The notes beneath the pieces are model-generated. The model made no database searches. It was given only the letters and a program-made list of their open reading frames with translations, and was not told where the DNA came from. Positions 15,301-23,849 of a DNA stretch of 37,478 nucleotides are shown piece by piece. The number at the start of each line of letters is the position of its first letter. Position 1 is the first letter of the stretch. The position numbers were made by a program, and so were the translations under genes. Source of the DNA: Actinomycetota bacterium (lineage in GTDB: Bacteria; Actinomycetota; Geothermincolia; Geothermincolales; RBG-13-55-18); the NCBI GenBank assembly GCA_040757835.1, contig JBFLWJ010000027.1, positions 1 to 37,478 of the forward strand. Reading direction: 5' to 3'.

Positions 15301-15348
15301 GGTTGCCCTTTCCAGGAACCTACTGCGATAGGCAACGGACTATCTATC

Positions 15349-16679
15349 AAATGATGCCTTAAATTAATATGATGTCCATAAGGACAACAAAATTTATAGG
15401 AGCAACATTGATAGAGGCAAAGATTGTTAATGAATTAATGAATGGCATCGGGGAGATCCTGCCCATTCCTGGGTTGAAGTTTGAGATATCCCCTGCCAAG
15501 AAAAGAGAAGCCGGGTCGCCCGAATATATCGCTTCGATATCAATCGATGGCAAGGGAGTCAAGGCAGCCATTGAAGTACTCCCAACAAGGAGTTCGGCGA
15601 TATTTCGGAGCAAACTGGCAAGCCTTGTGTCCTATGCCGATCGGGATGGTGGCTTAGTCCCGCTGATCCTGTCGGATTACCTGAGCAAGGAGAAGAGGGA
15701 GGAATGCAAGGGTGCCGGGGTCCTCTTCATCGACCTTTCAGGAAATGCCTATATCTCTCATGGGGGAATATATGTAGAACGCGAGGGTTTTCCTAACAAG
15801 TATCCGGAAAGAAGGCTGGGGCGTGGACCTTTCTCCGACAAAGCATCACTGATACTCAGGGTAGCTCTTGAAGAGAGGAGCAGATCATGGGGCGTTAGAG
15901 AGGTAGCCCAAGCAGCCGGACTTGATCCAGGCTTTGTCTCCCGTATGATGAGGGAGCTTGAGATAAGGGGCTATTTCGGAAAAGAGGGTAGAAGATTCAA
16001 GTTGCTGGATGCGAAAAGCCTTCTCGAGGACTGGATAAGCGCATACGACTACCGCAAGAACGAGGAACACGGCTATTTCTGCCTGGCTGATAATCCCGGT
16101 GAGATACTCGACAGATTGCGCGATGCGGGGAGGCATAAAAGCCTACCTTACGCCCTGTCCTTCCAGGCCGGGGCCAACCTGGTGACTCCTCATTCCGTCT
16201 ATAGCGAAGTACATATATATCTGAGGGATGAAAGCGGCCGGAAATTCCTTGAGCGGCGACTTAAACTGAGAGAAGTAGAAAGAGGGGCAAACGTCATATT
16301 GTGCTACCCGCACTATAGGTACTCAGCCTTCCACGAGATGCATCAGGTAGAAGGGCTCTGGGTCGTATCGGATCTGCAACTCTATCTTGACCTGTACAAG
16401 TATCCTTTGCGGGGACTGGAACAGGCTGAATATCTTTACAGGCACCGGTTGAAGAGACTCATCGAGGGATGATACACGGTGGAGAAGACCTTCAAGCATA
16501 GCCTGTTCAAAGTTGTTGAGATTCTTGGCGAGTATCTCTCCGAGGTCGTCTTCGCGGGTGGCTGGGCGCCACTTATCTACTACCACTATCTAATAGGAGA
16601 TAAGGCCAGGACTCCGCTCCTGACCCAGGAATTCGATTTGATGGTTGGAAGGCGGATCGGCAAAAGGGATAAGAGCCTC
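15349..16679. repeat. 1331-bp direct repeat carrying the abiE-like locus, copy 2
   Basis: This matches 1864-3194 without gaps. With the preceding att unit it forms a second att-abiE block about 13.8 kb from the first, so recombination between the blocks could excise the intervening cargo. Confidence 0.85.
15369..16472 (+). CDS. AbiEi-like type IV antitoxin / winged-helix regulator, copy 2
   Basis: The 367-aa protein is identical to copy 1 except for Lys18 and Ala83. It has the same N-terminal GNAYI domain, the winged helix at about 160-215 and the C-terminal domain. It remains intact although its toxin partner is deleted internally. Possible reasons are selection to neutralise a related toxin elsewhere, use as a regulator, or a decay process too recent to have reached it. 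Being nearly identical to copy 1, it could occupy the same operator, which should lie just upstream of 1884 and 15369. Confidence 0.65.
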   Translation: MMSIRTTKFIGATLIEAKIVNELMNGIGEILPIPGLKFEISPAKKREAGSPEYIASISIDGKGVKAAIEVLPTRSSAIFRSKLASLVSYADRDGGLVPLILSDYLSKEKREECKGAGVLFIDLSGNAYISHGGIYVEREGFPNKYPERRLGRGPFSDKASLILRVALEERSRSWGVREVAQAAGLDPGFVSRMMRELEIRGYFGKEGRRFKLLDAKSLLEDWISAYDYRKNEEHGYFCLADNPGEILDRLRDAGRHKSLPYALSFQAGANLVTPHSVYSEVHIYLRDESGRKFLERRLKLREVERGANVILCYPHYRYSAFHEMHQVEGLWVVSDLQLYLDLYKYPLRGLEQAEYLYRHRLKRLIEG

Positions 16680-16744
16680 AGGCCAAGCCCCGTCAGTATG
16701 TATTCGAGATATTCAATGAATTCAACGAAGAGCAAGGCATGTAA
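16479..16744 (+). pseudogene. AbiEii-like toxin, copy 2, with internal deletion and frameshift
   Basis: GTG 16479 reads an intact N-terminus (MEKTFKHSLFKVVEILGEYL, then FAGGWAPLIYYHYLIG and EFDLMVGRRI) without the amber codon of copy 1. After codon 67 the homology stops at 16679 and resumes about 16691 in another frame as RQYVFEIFNEFNEEQGM, ending TAA at 16742-16744. That segment matches the C-terminus of copy 1 (RQYVFETFKTFIEESSQL). About 575 bp of the middle are gone, so the protein is inactive. The C-terminus is more diverged than the N-terminus, as if it came from a third allele. Confidence 0.75.
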
Positions 16745-17004
16745 TAGGGGAATCCATTCCGCTGTCAGCACCCGGCCCTCCTTTTGCGAGAAGGCGTAGA
16801 AGTTCAAGATCGTCCTCCCCATCCATACGGGCTTCTGTCGGGTCCCTCGGGGAAATTTTAAGTACGTTCTTCCCATCCTGCCTGATGACGTGGCCAGGAT
16901 CCTCCCCTGCCTTAAGATCCCCGCCTTCCTTGATGGCCTGGAGGTCTTGGGTTGCTGTACGTGTTCAGGGACAGGTAACGGGATATAATAAGGTGACAAG
17001 CTAT

Positions 17005-18477
17005 ATGGGCTACGGACTCTGCGAAGATCTTAGAGCAGACGGGAAAACAGCCGTGTCGACGAGGGCTAAATTGATGGTCGGCTTTGCTCTGATAGGGCTT
17101 ACCCTCATAGGGTTCCTCGTCACCGATATCGTCATCACATCGGAACTCGATGACCTCAGTAAAGAACAGAGCCTGGTGGCGGATGAGATGGCTAGGGAGT
17201 ATGCACTCAGGAGCGCGATCGAGGGGTCCGTCATCTCGGCCGAGGTACTGCTGCAGGGAGGTGTTGGCCGGGAGGAGTACGAAGCAGCGAAACAGGCGGT
17301 AAGGGTCGAGTTCGCCGGGTACGAGGCAGCTGTCAGGGAAGCAGGAATGAACCCCGGGTTGGAGGACAAGATAATCGTCGACCTACGGAGGATCGAGGAC
17401 ACCTATATTCGCCTGGAGAGAGAGATGGACGCCTCGGTTGACTCCTACCTTGAGGGCAAGCAACGTGAAGCGCTGGAGGCGCTGCGCGAGGCGACAGTCG
17501 AGCTGTTATCCGGAGAGATCTCGCCGGTGCTGGACGAGCGCATCTCTCAGACCTATGCCGAATTGATCCGTTACCGGGACAAGTCGGCCAGTTCTCGTCA
17601 AGCGCTGGCCGTCCTCCCCTGGGTTTTCGTGGTTTTCTCCACCGCCCTGGTAATCGCGACCTACCGGATCACGGAGAGGAGCATAAGCGGGTATGAGAAG
17701 GAGCTTGAGGAGGAGATCGCCGAGCGCAAGGAGGCACAGGAGAATGCTCGGCAAATCAGGACCGCATTGGAGAAAACAGTGGAGGACCTCGCCCGCTCCA
17801 ACCGCGAGCTGGAGCAGTTCGCTAATGTGGCCTCCCACGACTTGCAGGAACCGCTGCGCATGGTGGCCAGCTATCTGCAGTTGCTGGAGAAACGCTACAA
17901 GAACGCGCTGGACTCCGATGCCGACGAGTTTATCGGCTATGCCGTGGACGGGGCAACCCGCATGAAGGCTATGATAGACGACCTGCTGGCCCTCTCGCGC
18001 GTGGAGAACAGGGGTGGAGAGTTCGAGTTAGTGGACAGCGAGAAGGTGCTAGAGGGCGTACTGAGAGACATTGGGCTGGCCGTGGAGGAGAACGAGGCCG
18101 AAATCACCCACGATGATCTGCCTTCGGTGATCGCGGATGAGGCGCAGCTCTCCAAACTCCTGCAGAACCTCATCACCAACGCCATCAGATTCCGCGGCGA
18201 GGAAGCACCTCGCGTGCACGTCTCCGCCCGCCAGGAGATCGGTGAATGGGTGTTCTCGGTTGCGGATAACGGCATCGGCATCGACCCGAAGTACCACGAA
18301 CGCATCTTCCAGATCTTCGAGCGCCTGAACCCGAGGAGTGATGTATCCGGTACGGGCATCGGCCTGTCCATCACAAGGAAGATCGTAGAGCGCCACGGTG
18401 GGAGAATCTGGGTGGAATCGGAGCCCGGCCGGGGCTCAACCTTCTACTTTACACTGCCCGAGAGAAGAGAGAGGTAG
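17005..18477 (+). CDS. Membrane sensor histidine kinase
   Basis: The start at ATG 17005 follows AAGGTGAC at a good distance; a longer frame to 16885 has no ribosome site and would run into island debris. The 490-aa protein has TM1 at about 23-45, an all-helical extracytoplasmic sensor of about 155 residues (four-helix-bundle or CHASE3-like), TM2 at about 201-221, then a coiled coil. HisKA carries His278 in FANVASHDLQEPLRM, the Cph1/phytochrome-type H-box. HATPase_c shows NAIRFRG (N), DNGIGI (G1), GTGIGLS (G2). The response regulator gene starts right at its stop, so they form a pair. The ligand is unknown. It marks the start of non-island sequence. Confidence 0.8.
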   Translation: MGYGLCEDLRADGKTAVSTRAKLMVGFALIGLTLIGFLVTDIVITSELDDLSKEQSLVADEMAREYALRSAIEGSVISAEVLLQGGVGREEYEAAKQAVRVEFAGYEAAVREAGMNPGLEDKIIVDLRRIEDTYIRLEREMDASVDSYLEGKQREALEALREATVELLSGEISPVLDERISQTYAELIRYRDKSASSRQALAVLPWVFVVFSTALVIATYRITERSISGYEKELEEEIAERKEAQENARQIRTALEKTVEDLARSNRELEQFANVASHDLQEPLRMVASYLQLLEKRYKNALDSDADEFIGYAVDGATRMKAMIDDLLALSRVENRGGEFELVDSEKVLEGVLRDIGLAVEENEAEITHDDLPSVIADEAQLSKLLQNLITNAIRFRGEEAPRVHVSARQEIGEWVFSVADNGIGIDPKYHERIFQIFERLNPRSDVSGTGIGLSITRKIVERHGGRIWVESEPGRGSTFYFTLPERRER

Positions 18478-18927
18478 GTGATCACCGTGGGGAACCAAAG
18501 AACCGGGCGGCTCGTGGAGATCCTCCTGGTGGAGGACAACCCCGGGGACGTGAGGCTCACCGTTGAGGCTCTCAAGGAAGGCAAGGTGAGAAACCGGCTG
18601 AACGTGGTCGGCGACGGCGAGGAAGCTCTGCGCTATCTCTATCGCGAGGGGGAGTTTTCGGGAACCACACGGCCCGACCTCATCCTGCTCGATCTCAACC
18701 TTCCCAAGAAGGACGGCAGGGAGGTACTGGCGGAGATAAAATCCGATCCCGACCTGCTGCGCATCCCGGTGGTGATCCTTACCACTTCCCGGAGCGATGA
18801 GGACATACTGAAGAGCTACGACCTCCACGCCAACTGCTATATCACCAAGCCGGTGGACCTGGAGCAGTTCATGTCGGTGATCAAGTCCGTGGAGTGTTTC
18901 TGGCTGGAGGTCGTGGTGCTGCCGTGA
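18478..18927 (+). CDS. Rcp1-like single-domain response regulator
   Basis: The 149-aa REC protein starts at GTG 18478 directly after the kinase stop (GTG 18487 is an alternative). It has the acidic pair ED (19-20), phosphoacceptor Asp72 in [13 protein letters not shown], Thr of VVILTTSR and Lys of CYITKPVD. The [11 protein letters not shown] opening and the [13 protein letters not shown] insert are the hallmarks of Rcp1/CheY-like partners of Cph1-type kinases, matching the upstream kinase's H-box. It has no output domain and so probably passes phosphate on or acts by protein contact. Confidence 0.85.
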   Translation: MITVGNQRTGRLVEILLVEDNPGDVRLTVEALKEGKVRNRLNVVGDGEEALRYLYREGEFSGTTRPDLILLDLNLPKKDGREVLAEIKSDPDLLRIPVVILTTSRSDEDILKSYDLHANCYITKPVDLEQFMSVIKSVECFWLEVVVLP

Positions 18928-18953
18928 GACGGCACCAGCAGAGAGAGGATACG

Positions 18954-20882
18954 ATGAAAGTCTTGCTGGTAGAGGACAACCCCGGCGATGTCCGCCTCAT
19001 CCGGGAGATGTTGGCCGAGGCAGGCGGGCATGCCTTTGAGCTGCTCGGAGCCACCACCCTGAAGGAGGGGCTGGAGTGCTTGACGCGGGGCTGTGACGCT
19101 GTGCTCCTGGACCTGGGCCTCCCCGACAGCCGGGGCCTCGACACCCTGCGCGGGGTGGTCTCCACGTATCCGCGCGTGCCGGTGGTCGTACTCACGGGGC
19201 TGAGAGATCGTGAGATGGGACTGGCGGCGGTGAGGGAGGGGGCCCAGGATTACCTGTTCAAGGAGAGGGTTGACGGCGAGCTGCTCTCACGCTCCCTGGC
19301 CTATGCGGTGGAGCGCAAGCGCTACGAGGAGGCGCTGCACGAGAGCGAGGCGCGCTACCGTTTCCTCTTCAACATGGGCAACGACACCCTCTTCATCCAC
19401 TCCGTGTCGCCGCGGGGCATGCCCGGGCGCTTCGTGGAGGTGAACGACATAGCCTGCGAGCGTCTGGGCTATACCCGGGAGGAGTTACTGCAGCTTTCCC
19501 CTGCCGACATCGAGGATCCAGAGGACCCGGCCATGATCCTGGAGATGATGCGGACATTGCTGGAGGAAAAGAAAGTGCTTTACGAGACGGTGTACTTGGC
19601 CCGGGACGGCAAACGGATTCCGGTGGAGGTCAACAGCCATCTCTTCGAGTTCGAGGGCGTACCGGCCGTCTACTCCGTCGCCCGGGATATCACGGAACGC
19701 AAGCGGGTCCAGGAGAGGATGGAACGACTCACCGGGTGCTTCCTCAAGCTCGGGCCCGATGTCATCGAGAACATGGAGACCATAGTGCGGGCAGGCAGCG
19801 AGATCCTGGAGGCCACCTGTACGGGATACGGACGTCTGCAGCGGGGTACCTTCTCCTGCCTGAGCGATTTACCCGGTGAGGAGGGGCTGATCATCACCGA
19901 TACACCGAATATCTACATGTGCTACCGGATCATCACCGCGGCGGTCAGGAAAGCGGTGGTATACGAGGACCTTCGCGGTTTGCCCCATGCCCGGGAGGAC
20001 CCCGTCATCCGCGCACACGGCTTTTTGTCCTGCCTGGTTTATCCCGTTATCATGGGCGAACAGGTCATCGGATGCCTCTGCGTCTTCGATCGCGTGGTGC
20101 GGCGCTTCAGCAGCGAGGAGGTTGAGATAGCGGGCCTACTGGCACGCATGCTGGTCATCGAGGAGGAGAGGCTGGCCCGCGAGGAGGGCTTGAAGGACTT
20201 CATCGACATCGCCTCCCACGAGCTGCGCCATCCAATCACCATCATGAAAGGATACGCGGTGACTCTGCGACAGATGTGGGACAGGCTGGACGAGGGAACC
20301 CGCGTGCAGGTGCTCAATTCCATCGAGGCCGGTGCGGACAGACTGAACAAGCTGGGAAAGGAACTCCTGGACGTTTCCCGCATCGAGCGGGGCCGCTTCA
20401 CCGTTGAGGCGAAGGAGCTGGACCTGACACCCCTGCTCGCGCAAGCGGTGGGGGAGATGGAGGCACGGGGGACAGGCAACGCCTTCACCATCCACCTCCC
20501 GGAGCGGGCATACCTAATCCTCGCCGAAAAGGAGAAGATGCACCAGCTGCTGGTCGTCCTCCTGGAAAACGCAGTCAAATACTCCCCCCCGGGCTCCCCC
20601 GTGGAGGTGTGGATTGAGGAGGAGGGTGATGAGGTGGTGGTGGCGGTGATGGACAGAGGCCCGGGCATCCAGGAGGAACACCTCGACATCATCTTCGAAC
20701 GCTTCGGCCAGGTAGATGACGCTCTGCACCATTCCGCCCCCGGCATGGGCATGGGGCTGTATATCGCCCGGCAGATCGCCGAAGGGCACGGTGGCCGTAT
20801 CTGGTACGAACCCCGTGACGGAGGGGGCTCGGTCTTCCGTTTCAGCGTGAAGGCCAGGGAGGCGGGGGAGAAGATCAGGTGA
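18954..20882 (+). CDS. Hybrid REC-PAS-GAF-histidine kinase, soluble
   Basis: ATG 18954 follows GAGAGAGGA and gives 642 aa. Domains are REC (1-120, Asp53 in VLLDLGLPDS), PAS (about 133-255, ending ARDITERKR), a GAF-like domain (about 262-405) and HisKA with His422 in DFIDIASHELRHP. HATPase_c follows (NAVKYSPPGSP, DRGPGI, GMGMGLYIARQ). There is no transmembrane segment. The N-terminal receiver is again [15 protein letters not shown], so it probably takes phosphate from the preceding kinase-regulator pair. From the GAF domain to the C-terminus it closely resembles the 1108-aa kinase at 24940, which lacks the receiver. Operon position: third after the membrane kinase and Rcp1-like regulator. Confidence 0.82.
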   Translation: MKVLLVEDNPGDVRLIREMLAEAGGHAFELLGATTLKEGLECLTRGCDAVLLDLGLPDSRGLDTLRGVVSTYPRVPVVVLTGLRDREMGLAAVREGAQDYLFKERVDGELLSRSLAYAVERKRYEEALHESEARYRFLFNMGNDTLFIHSVSPRGMPGRFVEVNDIACERLGYTREELLQLSPADIEDPEDPAMILEMMRTLLEEKKVLYETVYLARDGKRIPVEVNSHLFEFEGVPAVYSVARDITERKRVQERMERLTGCFLKLGPDVIENMETIVRAGSEILEATCTGYGRLQRGTFSCLSDLPGEEGLIITDTPNIYMCYRIITAAVRKAVVYEDLRGLPHAREDPVIRAHGFLSCLVYPVIMGEQVIGCLCVFDRVVRRFSSEEVEIAGLLARMLVIEEERLAREEGLKDFIDIASHELRHPITIMKGYAVTLRQMWDRLDEGTRVQVLNSIEAGADRLNKLGKELLDVSRIERGRFTVEAKELDLTPLLAQAVGEMEARGTGNAFTIHLPERAYLILAEKEKMHQLLVVLLENAVKYSPPGSPVEVWIEEEGDEVVVAVMDRGPGIQEEHLDIIFERFGQVDDALHHSAPGMGMGLYIARQIAEGHGGRIWYEPRDGGGSVFRFSVKAREAGEKIR

Positions 20883-21498
20883 TCATGCCGCTGCGCAAGG
20901 CCGAAGCCACCGCCTCGGTGCGGTCCTTTACCCCCAGCTTCTCGAAGATGTGGCCGATATGCGTCTTAACCGTCTGGGTGCTTATGAATAGCTTTCCCGC
21001 AATGTCCTTGTTGGTATAGCCGTCCGCCAGCAGCTGCAGGACCTCCAGCTCCCGTTTGCTTAGGCCGAAGGTGTCGCGGTTCTGCCTGGCCATCAGGGCG
21101 TATTCCCTGATGAGCTGGGCCTGGGCCTGGGAATGCAGAGACGCTTCGCCCCTGCTGACGGCATGGATAGCGCGGGTCAGCTCGTCCAGGTCGGTGTTCT
21201 TGAGCAGGTAGCCGGTGGCCCCCGCCTTGATGGCCTCGTAGACGTAGGTCTCCTGGTCCATCATGGTCAGCATGATCACCTTTACCTCCGGATCGCGTTC
21301 CCTGATCATGCGCGTGGCCACGATCCCGTTCATGCCCGGCATGCTGACGTCCATGAGGATGAGGTCTGGCTCCAGGCTCTTGCTCTGGGTAACCGCTTCC
21401 TCCCCGCTGGAAGCCTGTCCCACCACTTCGATGTCTCTCTGGAGGGACAGCATGCTCACCAGCCCCTCCCGTACCAGCTTGTGGTCGTCCACGACCAT
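20875..21498 (-). CDS. NarL/FixJ-family response regulator with a frame-disrupted start
   Basis: The protein has REC with phosphoacceptor Asp50 (LILMDVSMPGMNG), Thr and Lys (GYLLKNTD), then a LuxR-type HTH (LSKRELEVLQLLADGYTNKD, then TVKTHIGHIFEKL). From the only ATG in this frame (21498) the protein would begin MVVDDHKLV, missing the first strand residues. One base fewer in the AAA at about 21511-21513 would join ATG 21523 to it and give MSDKPIRVMVVDDHKLVREG, a normal NarL-type start. The real 5' end is therefore probably 21523, with a one-base indel (genuine or a sequence error). It pairs with the HisKA_3 kinase just upstream. Confidence 0.8.
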   Translation of the reverse strand: MVVDDHKLVREGLVSMLSLQRDIEVVGQASSGEEAVTQSKSLEPDLILMDVSMPGMNGIVATRMIRERDPEVKVIMLTMMDQETYVYEAIKAGATGYLLKNTDLDELTRAIHAVSRGEASLHSQAQAQLIREYALMARQNRDTFGLSKRELEVLQLLADGYTNKDIAGKLFISTQTVKTHIGHIFEKLGVKDRTEAVASALRSGMIT

Positions 21499-21512
21499 AA
21501 CCCTGATCGGCT

Positions 21513-23126
21513 TTATCGCTCATCCCCCCTTATTTCCCGGAGCGGTAGCTCGACTCTGACGGAAGTCCCCTGCCCCGGCTCCGAGGCAATGATAAGGTCT
21601 CCCTTGAGATATTCTACCCGCTCCTTTATGCCCAGCAGGCCGTACGACCCCTCGGGGCGTACGGCGTCCGTGGTATCGAAACCCCGGCCGTCGTCTCGGA
21701 TCTCCAGAACCAGCAGGTCATGCGCTACCCGCATGACCACCCATCCTCGCCGGCAGTCCGAGTGCTTGGCCATGTTGTTGAGACACTCCTGGAAGATGCG
21801 GTATATGCCGCTTTCCGCCTCGGGATCCAGTGGCGGGATACTGTTTTCCAGTTCGAGAAACAGTTCGAAACCCGATGCCTCACTTGTGGAGATGGCATAT
21901 CGCTCCATCGCCTTGACCAGCCCCATATCGCCGAGGAGGGGAGGGCGCAGGCCGTTTATAAGGTGGCGCATCTCGGTTATGGAGGTGTTGATGACCTCAC
22001 GCGCTTCTTCCAGGGAACGCCGGGCTTCGGCGGGAAAGTCCTCCATTCGCGCCAGCGCGTACTGCTGGCTATAGAGGGCACCAACCAGCCCCTGGATGAT
22101 GCCGTCATGCAGCTCTGCCGCCAGGCGCCTTCGCTCCACCTCCTGGGCGGTGATTACGCGATGCAGCAGATCACGCTGTGCTTCCTCTTCACGCCGTATG
22201 TCCTCGTACAAGCGGGAGTTCTCGATGGCCATGGCTGCCTGATTGCAGATGGCATAAAGCAGGTCTTCCTCGCCTTGCCCCAGCTGTAGTAGGTCGTCAC
22301 GGGTCAGGGTCAGGGCCCCGATGAGCTGTTTCTTGGCCACCAGGGGAAAGATGTAGATGGATTTCAGGTAATTGAGCAGTGAGGAGGGCTCCCGCAGGTC
22401 AAGGTGCGGGTTGACCGTCTTTACGCATCTGCCGGTGCTCCGGAGTTCGTCGATGTACTCGCTTCCCAGTCCCTCCAGGATAACCTGCAGCAAGGCCATC
22501 TCCCTTGAGTCGATGGGGACGAGGCTCTTAGCGGCGGCGAATCTGAGGCGGTTACCGCCCCGGGCGATAAGGGTGATGCCGCAGAGCGTCAGGTCGAAGA
22601 GGCTCAAAAGGCGACCGGCGATGATGTCCAGGACCTCCTGGAGGTCCAGGGTGGAGACCAGGGCACACGTGATGTCGTGGATCGTAGCCAATTGCAGTTG
22701 CCGAACCATCTCCGCCCGGTGCGTACTCTTTTCACCGCGTACGTCCGGCTGCAGCGCCCGCTCGACGACTTGCTTGAGGCCGAGGGGGCTGAATGGCTTG
22801 GTCAAGTATTCCCGGGCGCCTCCCCCATAACCCTTGATCTTGTCGAGATCGGATGTGCGGGCGGTGACTATGACCACGGGGATCTCCATGCTGGCCGGAT
22901 TCTCGCTCAGGCGACGTAGCACCTCCCACCCGTCCATCACCGGCATCATGATATCCAGCAAAACGCAGTCCGGTTTCTCTTCCCGTACCAGCCTGAGGGC
23001 CTCGATTCCGTTGTTCGCCTTGAACACGGTATAACCGTCCAGCTCAAAGACGAGCGACATGACCTTTACCATCTCGGGATCGTCGTCGACGACCAGGATG
23101 CGCGCTTTCTGCTGCGGCTCGTTCAT
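21513..23126 (-). CDS. Hybrid REC-GAF-HisKA_3 histidine kinase (NarX/DegS-like)
   Basis: The start is ATG 23126 with GGGGGAAG upstream; a TTG seven codons earlier lacks a site. The 537-aa soluble protein has an N-terminal receiver (Asp58 in VLLDIMMPVMDGW, KPFSP), a GAF domain (about 150-305) and a HisKA_3 dimerisation domain with His340 in RRRLAAELHDGIIQGL. The HATPase_c follows (ECLNNMAKHS, DDGRGFD, GLLGIKER). This kinase class signals to LuxR-type regulators, and such a regulator follows with an overlap of about 11 nt if its start is 21523. The receiver suggests control by another kinase. It is divergent from the regulator gene at 23319 across 192 bp. Confidence 0.85.
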   Translation of the reverse strand: MNEPQQKARILVVDDDPEMVKVMSLVFELDGYTVFKANNGIEALRLVREEKPDCVLLDIMMPVMDGWEVLRRLSENPASMEIPVVIVTARTSDLDKIKGYGGGAREYLTKPFSPLGLKQVVERALQPDVRGEKSTHRAEMVRQLQLATIHDITCALVSTLDLQEVLDIIAGRLLSLFDLTLCGITLIARGGNRLRFAAAKSLVPIDSREMALLQVILEGLGSEYIDELRSTGRCVKTVNPHLDLREPSSLLNYLKSIYIFPLVAKKQLIGALTLTRDDLLQLGQGEEDLLYAICNQAAMAIENSRLYEDIRREEEAQRDLLHRVITAQEVERRRLAAELHDGIIQGLVGALYSQQYALARMEDFPAEARRSLEEAREVINTSITEMRHLINGLRPPLLGDMGLVKAMERYAISTSEASGFELFLELENSIPPLDPEAESGIYRIFQECLNNMAKHSDCRRGWVVMRVAHDLLVLEIRDDGRGFDTTDAVRPEGSYGLLGIKERVEYLKGDLIIASEPGQGTSVRVELPLREIRGDER

Positions 23127-23318
23127 CGCTTCCCCCGCGGGATTCAAGCCTGAACCGTTTAGGAGTTACCCCCCCAGCCTTACCGTAATCATACCAGACA
23201 TCGGGAAACCGAGGCTCGTGAACCGTTCATACCATTGGCGGGCCTCAATCACCCCCGGGGGCTATGAGCTATCGACGGTCCTCCCCCGATTAGATAGTAC
23301 GGAAGGGAGGAGAAGACC

Positions 23319-23738
23319 ATGGAGAAGAAGAAGATCCTGGTAGTTGACGACGACGTGGATATCGTCAGGATACTCTCGATCAACCTGCGGTTCGAGGGGT
23401 TCGAGGTGATCTCGGCCTTCGATGGAGCCACCGCGGTAATGCAGGCGCACCGCCACCGGCCGGACCTGATGCTGCTGGATATAATGATGCCCGCTGGCAA
23501 CGGTATAAGCGTCGTTGAGAGACTGAGGAACTCCTCGCGCACCGACCAGATCCCCATCGCCTTCATCAGCGCCCTGCCCAGGGAGGAGCTGAGAGCCAAG
23601 GCGGAGGAGGCCGGTATACACCATTTCTTCTGCAAACCTTTCGACATCAGCGCCATTATCTGGTACCTGAAGAAGGATCTGTTTCCGGACGAGTCCCATC
23701 TGTATCCGGACGAGATCCACACCCGCATCGCTGGTTAA
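23319..23738 (+). CDS. Single-domain response regulator (CheY/Spo0F-like)
   Basis: The 139-aa protein has DDD (10-12), phosphoacceptor Asp54 in LMLLDIMMPAGNG, the conserved Ser in IAFISALPRE and Lys of FFCKPFD. The last about 20 residues (LFPDESHLYPDEIHTR) are an acidic tail outside the fold. GGAGGAGAAGACC precedes ATG 23319. No output domain is present. In this kinase-rich cluster it may shuttle phosphoryl groups or bind a target directly. It is divergent from the HisKA_3 kinase. Confidence 0.85.
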   Translation: MEKKKILVVDDDVDIVRILSINLRFEGFEVISAFDGATAVMQAHRHRPDLMLLDIMMPAGNGISVVERLRNSSRTDQIPIAFISALPREELRAKAEEAGIHHFFCKPFDISAIIWYLKKDLFPDESHLYPDEIHTRIAG

Positions 23739-23753
23739 AGGCGCGCGCCGCGC

Positions 23754-23849
23754 GTTCGGCAGATATAAAAAGGCAGGCCAGACCGGCAAGAAGAGGTGAC
23801 GAGGCAGACCACCAAGAAGAGGGAACAAGGCCTGCCTTATCTGCCGAAC
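23754..23849. repeat. Imperfect inverted repeat around a purine-rich loop
   Basis: The left arm at 23754-23779 (begins GTTCGGCAGATA, ends GGCAGGCC) and the right arm at 23829-23849 are complementary except for five extra bases (TAAAA) in the left arm. About 49 bp of purine-rich sequence lies between. It could be a MITE-like remnant or a large terminator for the regulator that ends at 23738. The rest of 23850-24174 shows no gene or clear signal to me. Confidence 0.5.

Larger units (their letters stand above)
15061..15348. repeat. tRNA-Tyr att-like module, copy 3, truncated at the abiE junction
   Basis: The unit starts GTCAACAAATGGTCAATATAG and holds decamer tetrads (15084-15196), tRNA-Tyr 3' fragment (15204-15261) and terminator (15275-15300). 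It stops inside the second hairpin (acggactatctatc) where the abiE repeat copy 2 begins at 15349. Copies 1 and 2 continue for about another 235 bp. Copy 3 therefore carries a deletion joining the att module directly to abiE. Confidence 0.7.

Noticed and set aside
16748..16987. Open frame of about 80 codons between the abiE remnant and the kinase
   Set aside because: It has no convincing start codon or ribosome-binding site and no family that I recognise. It may be gene debris, so it is not annotated as a gene.
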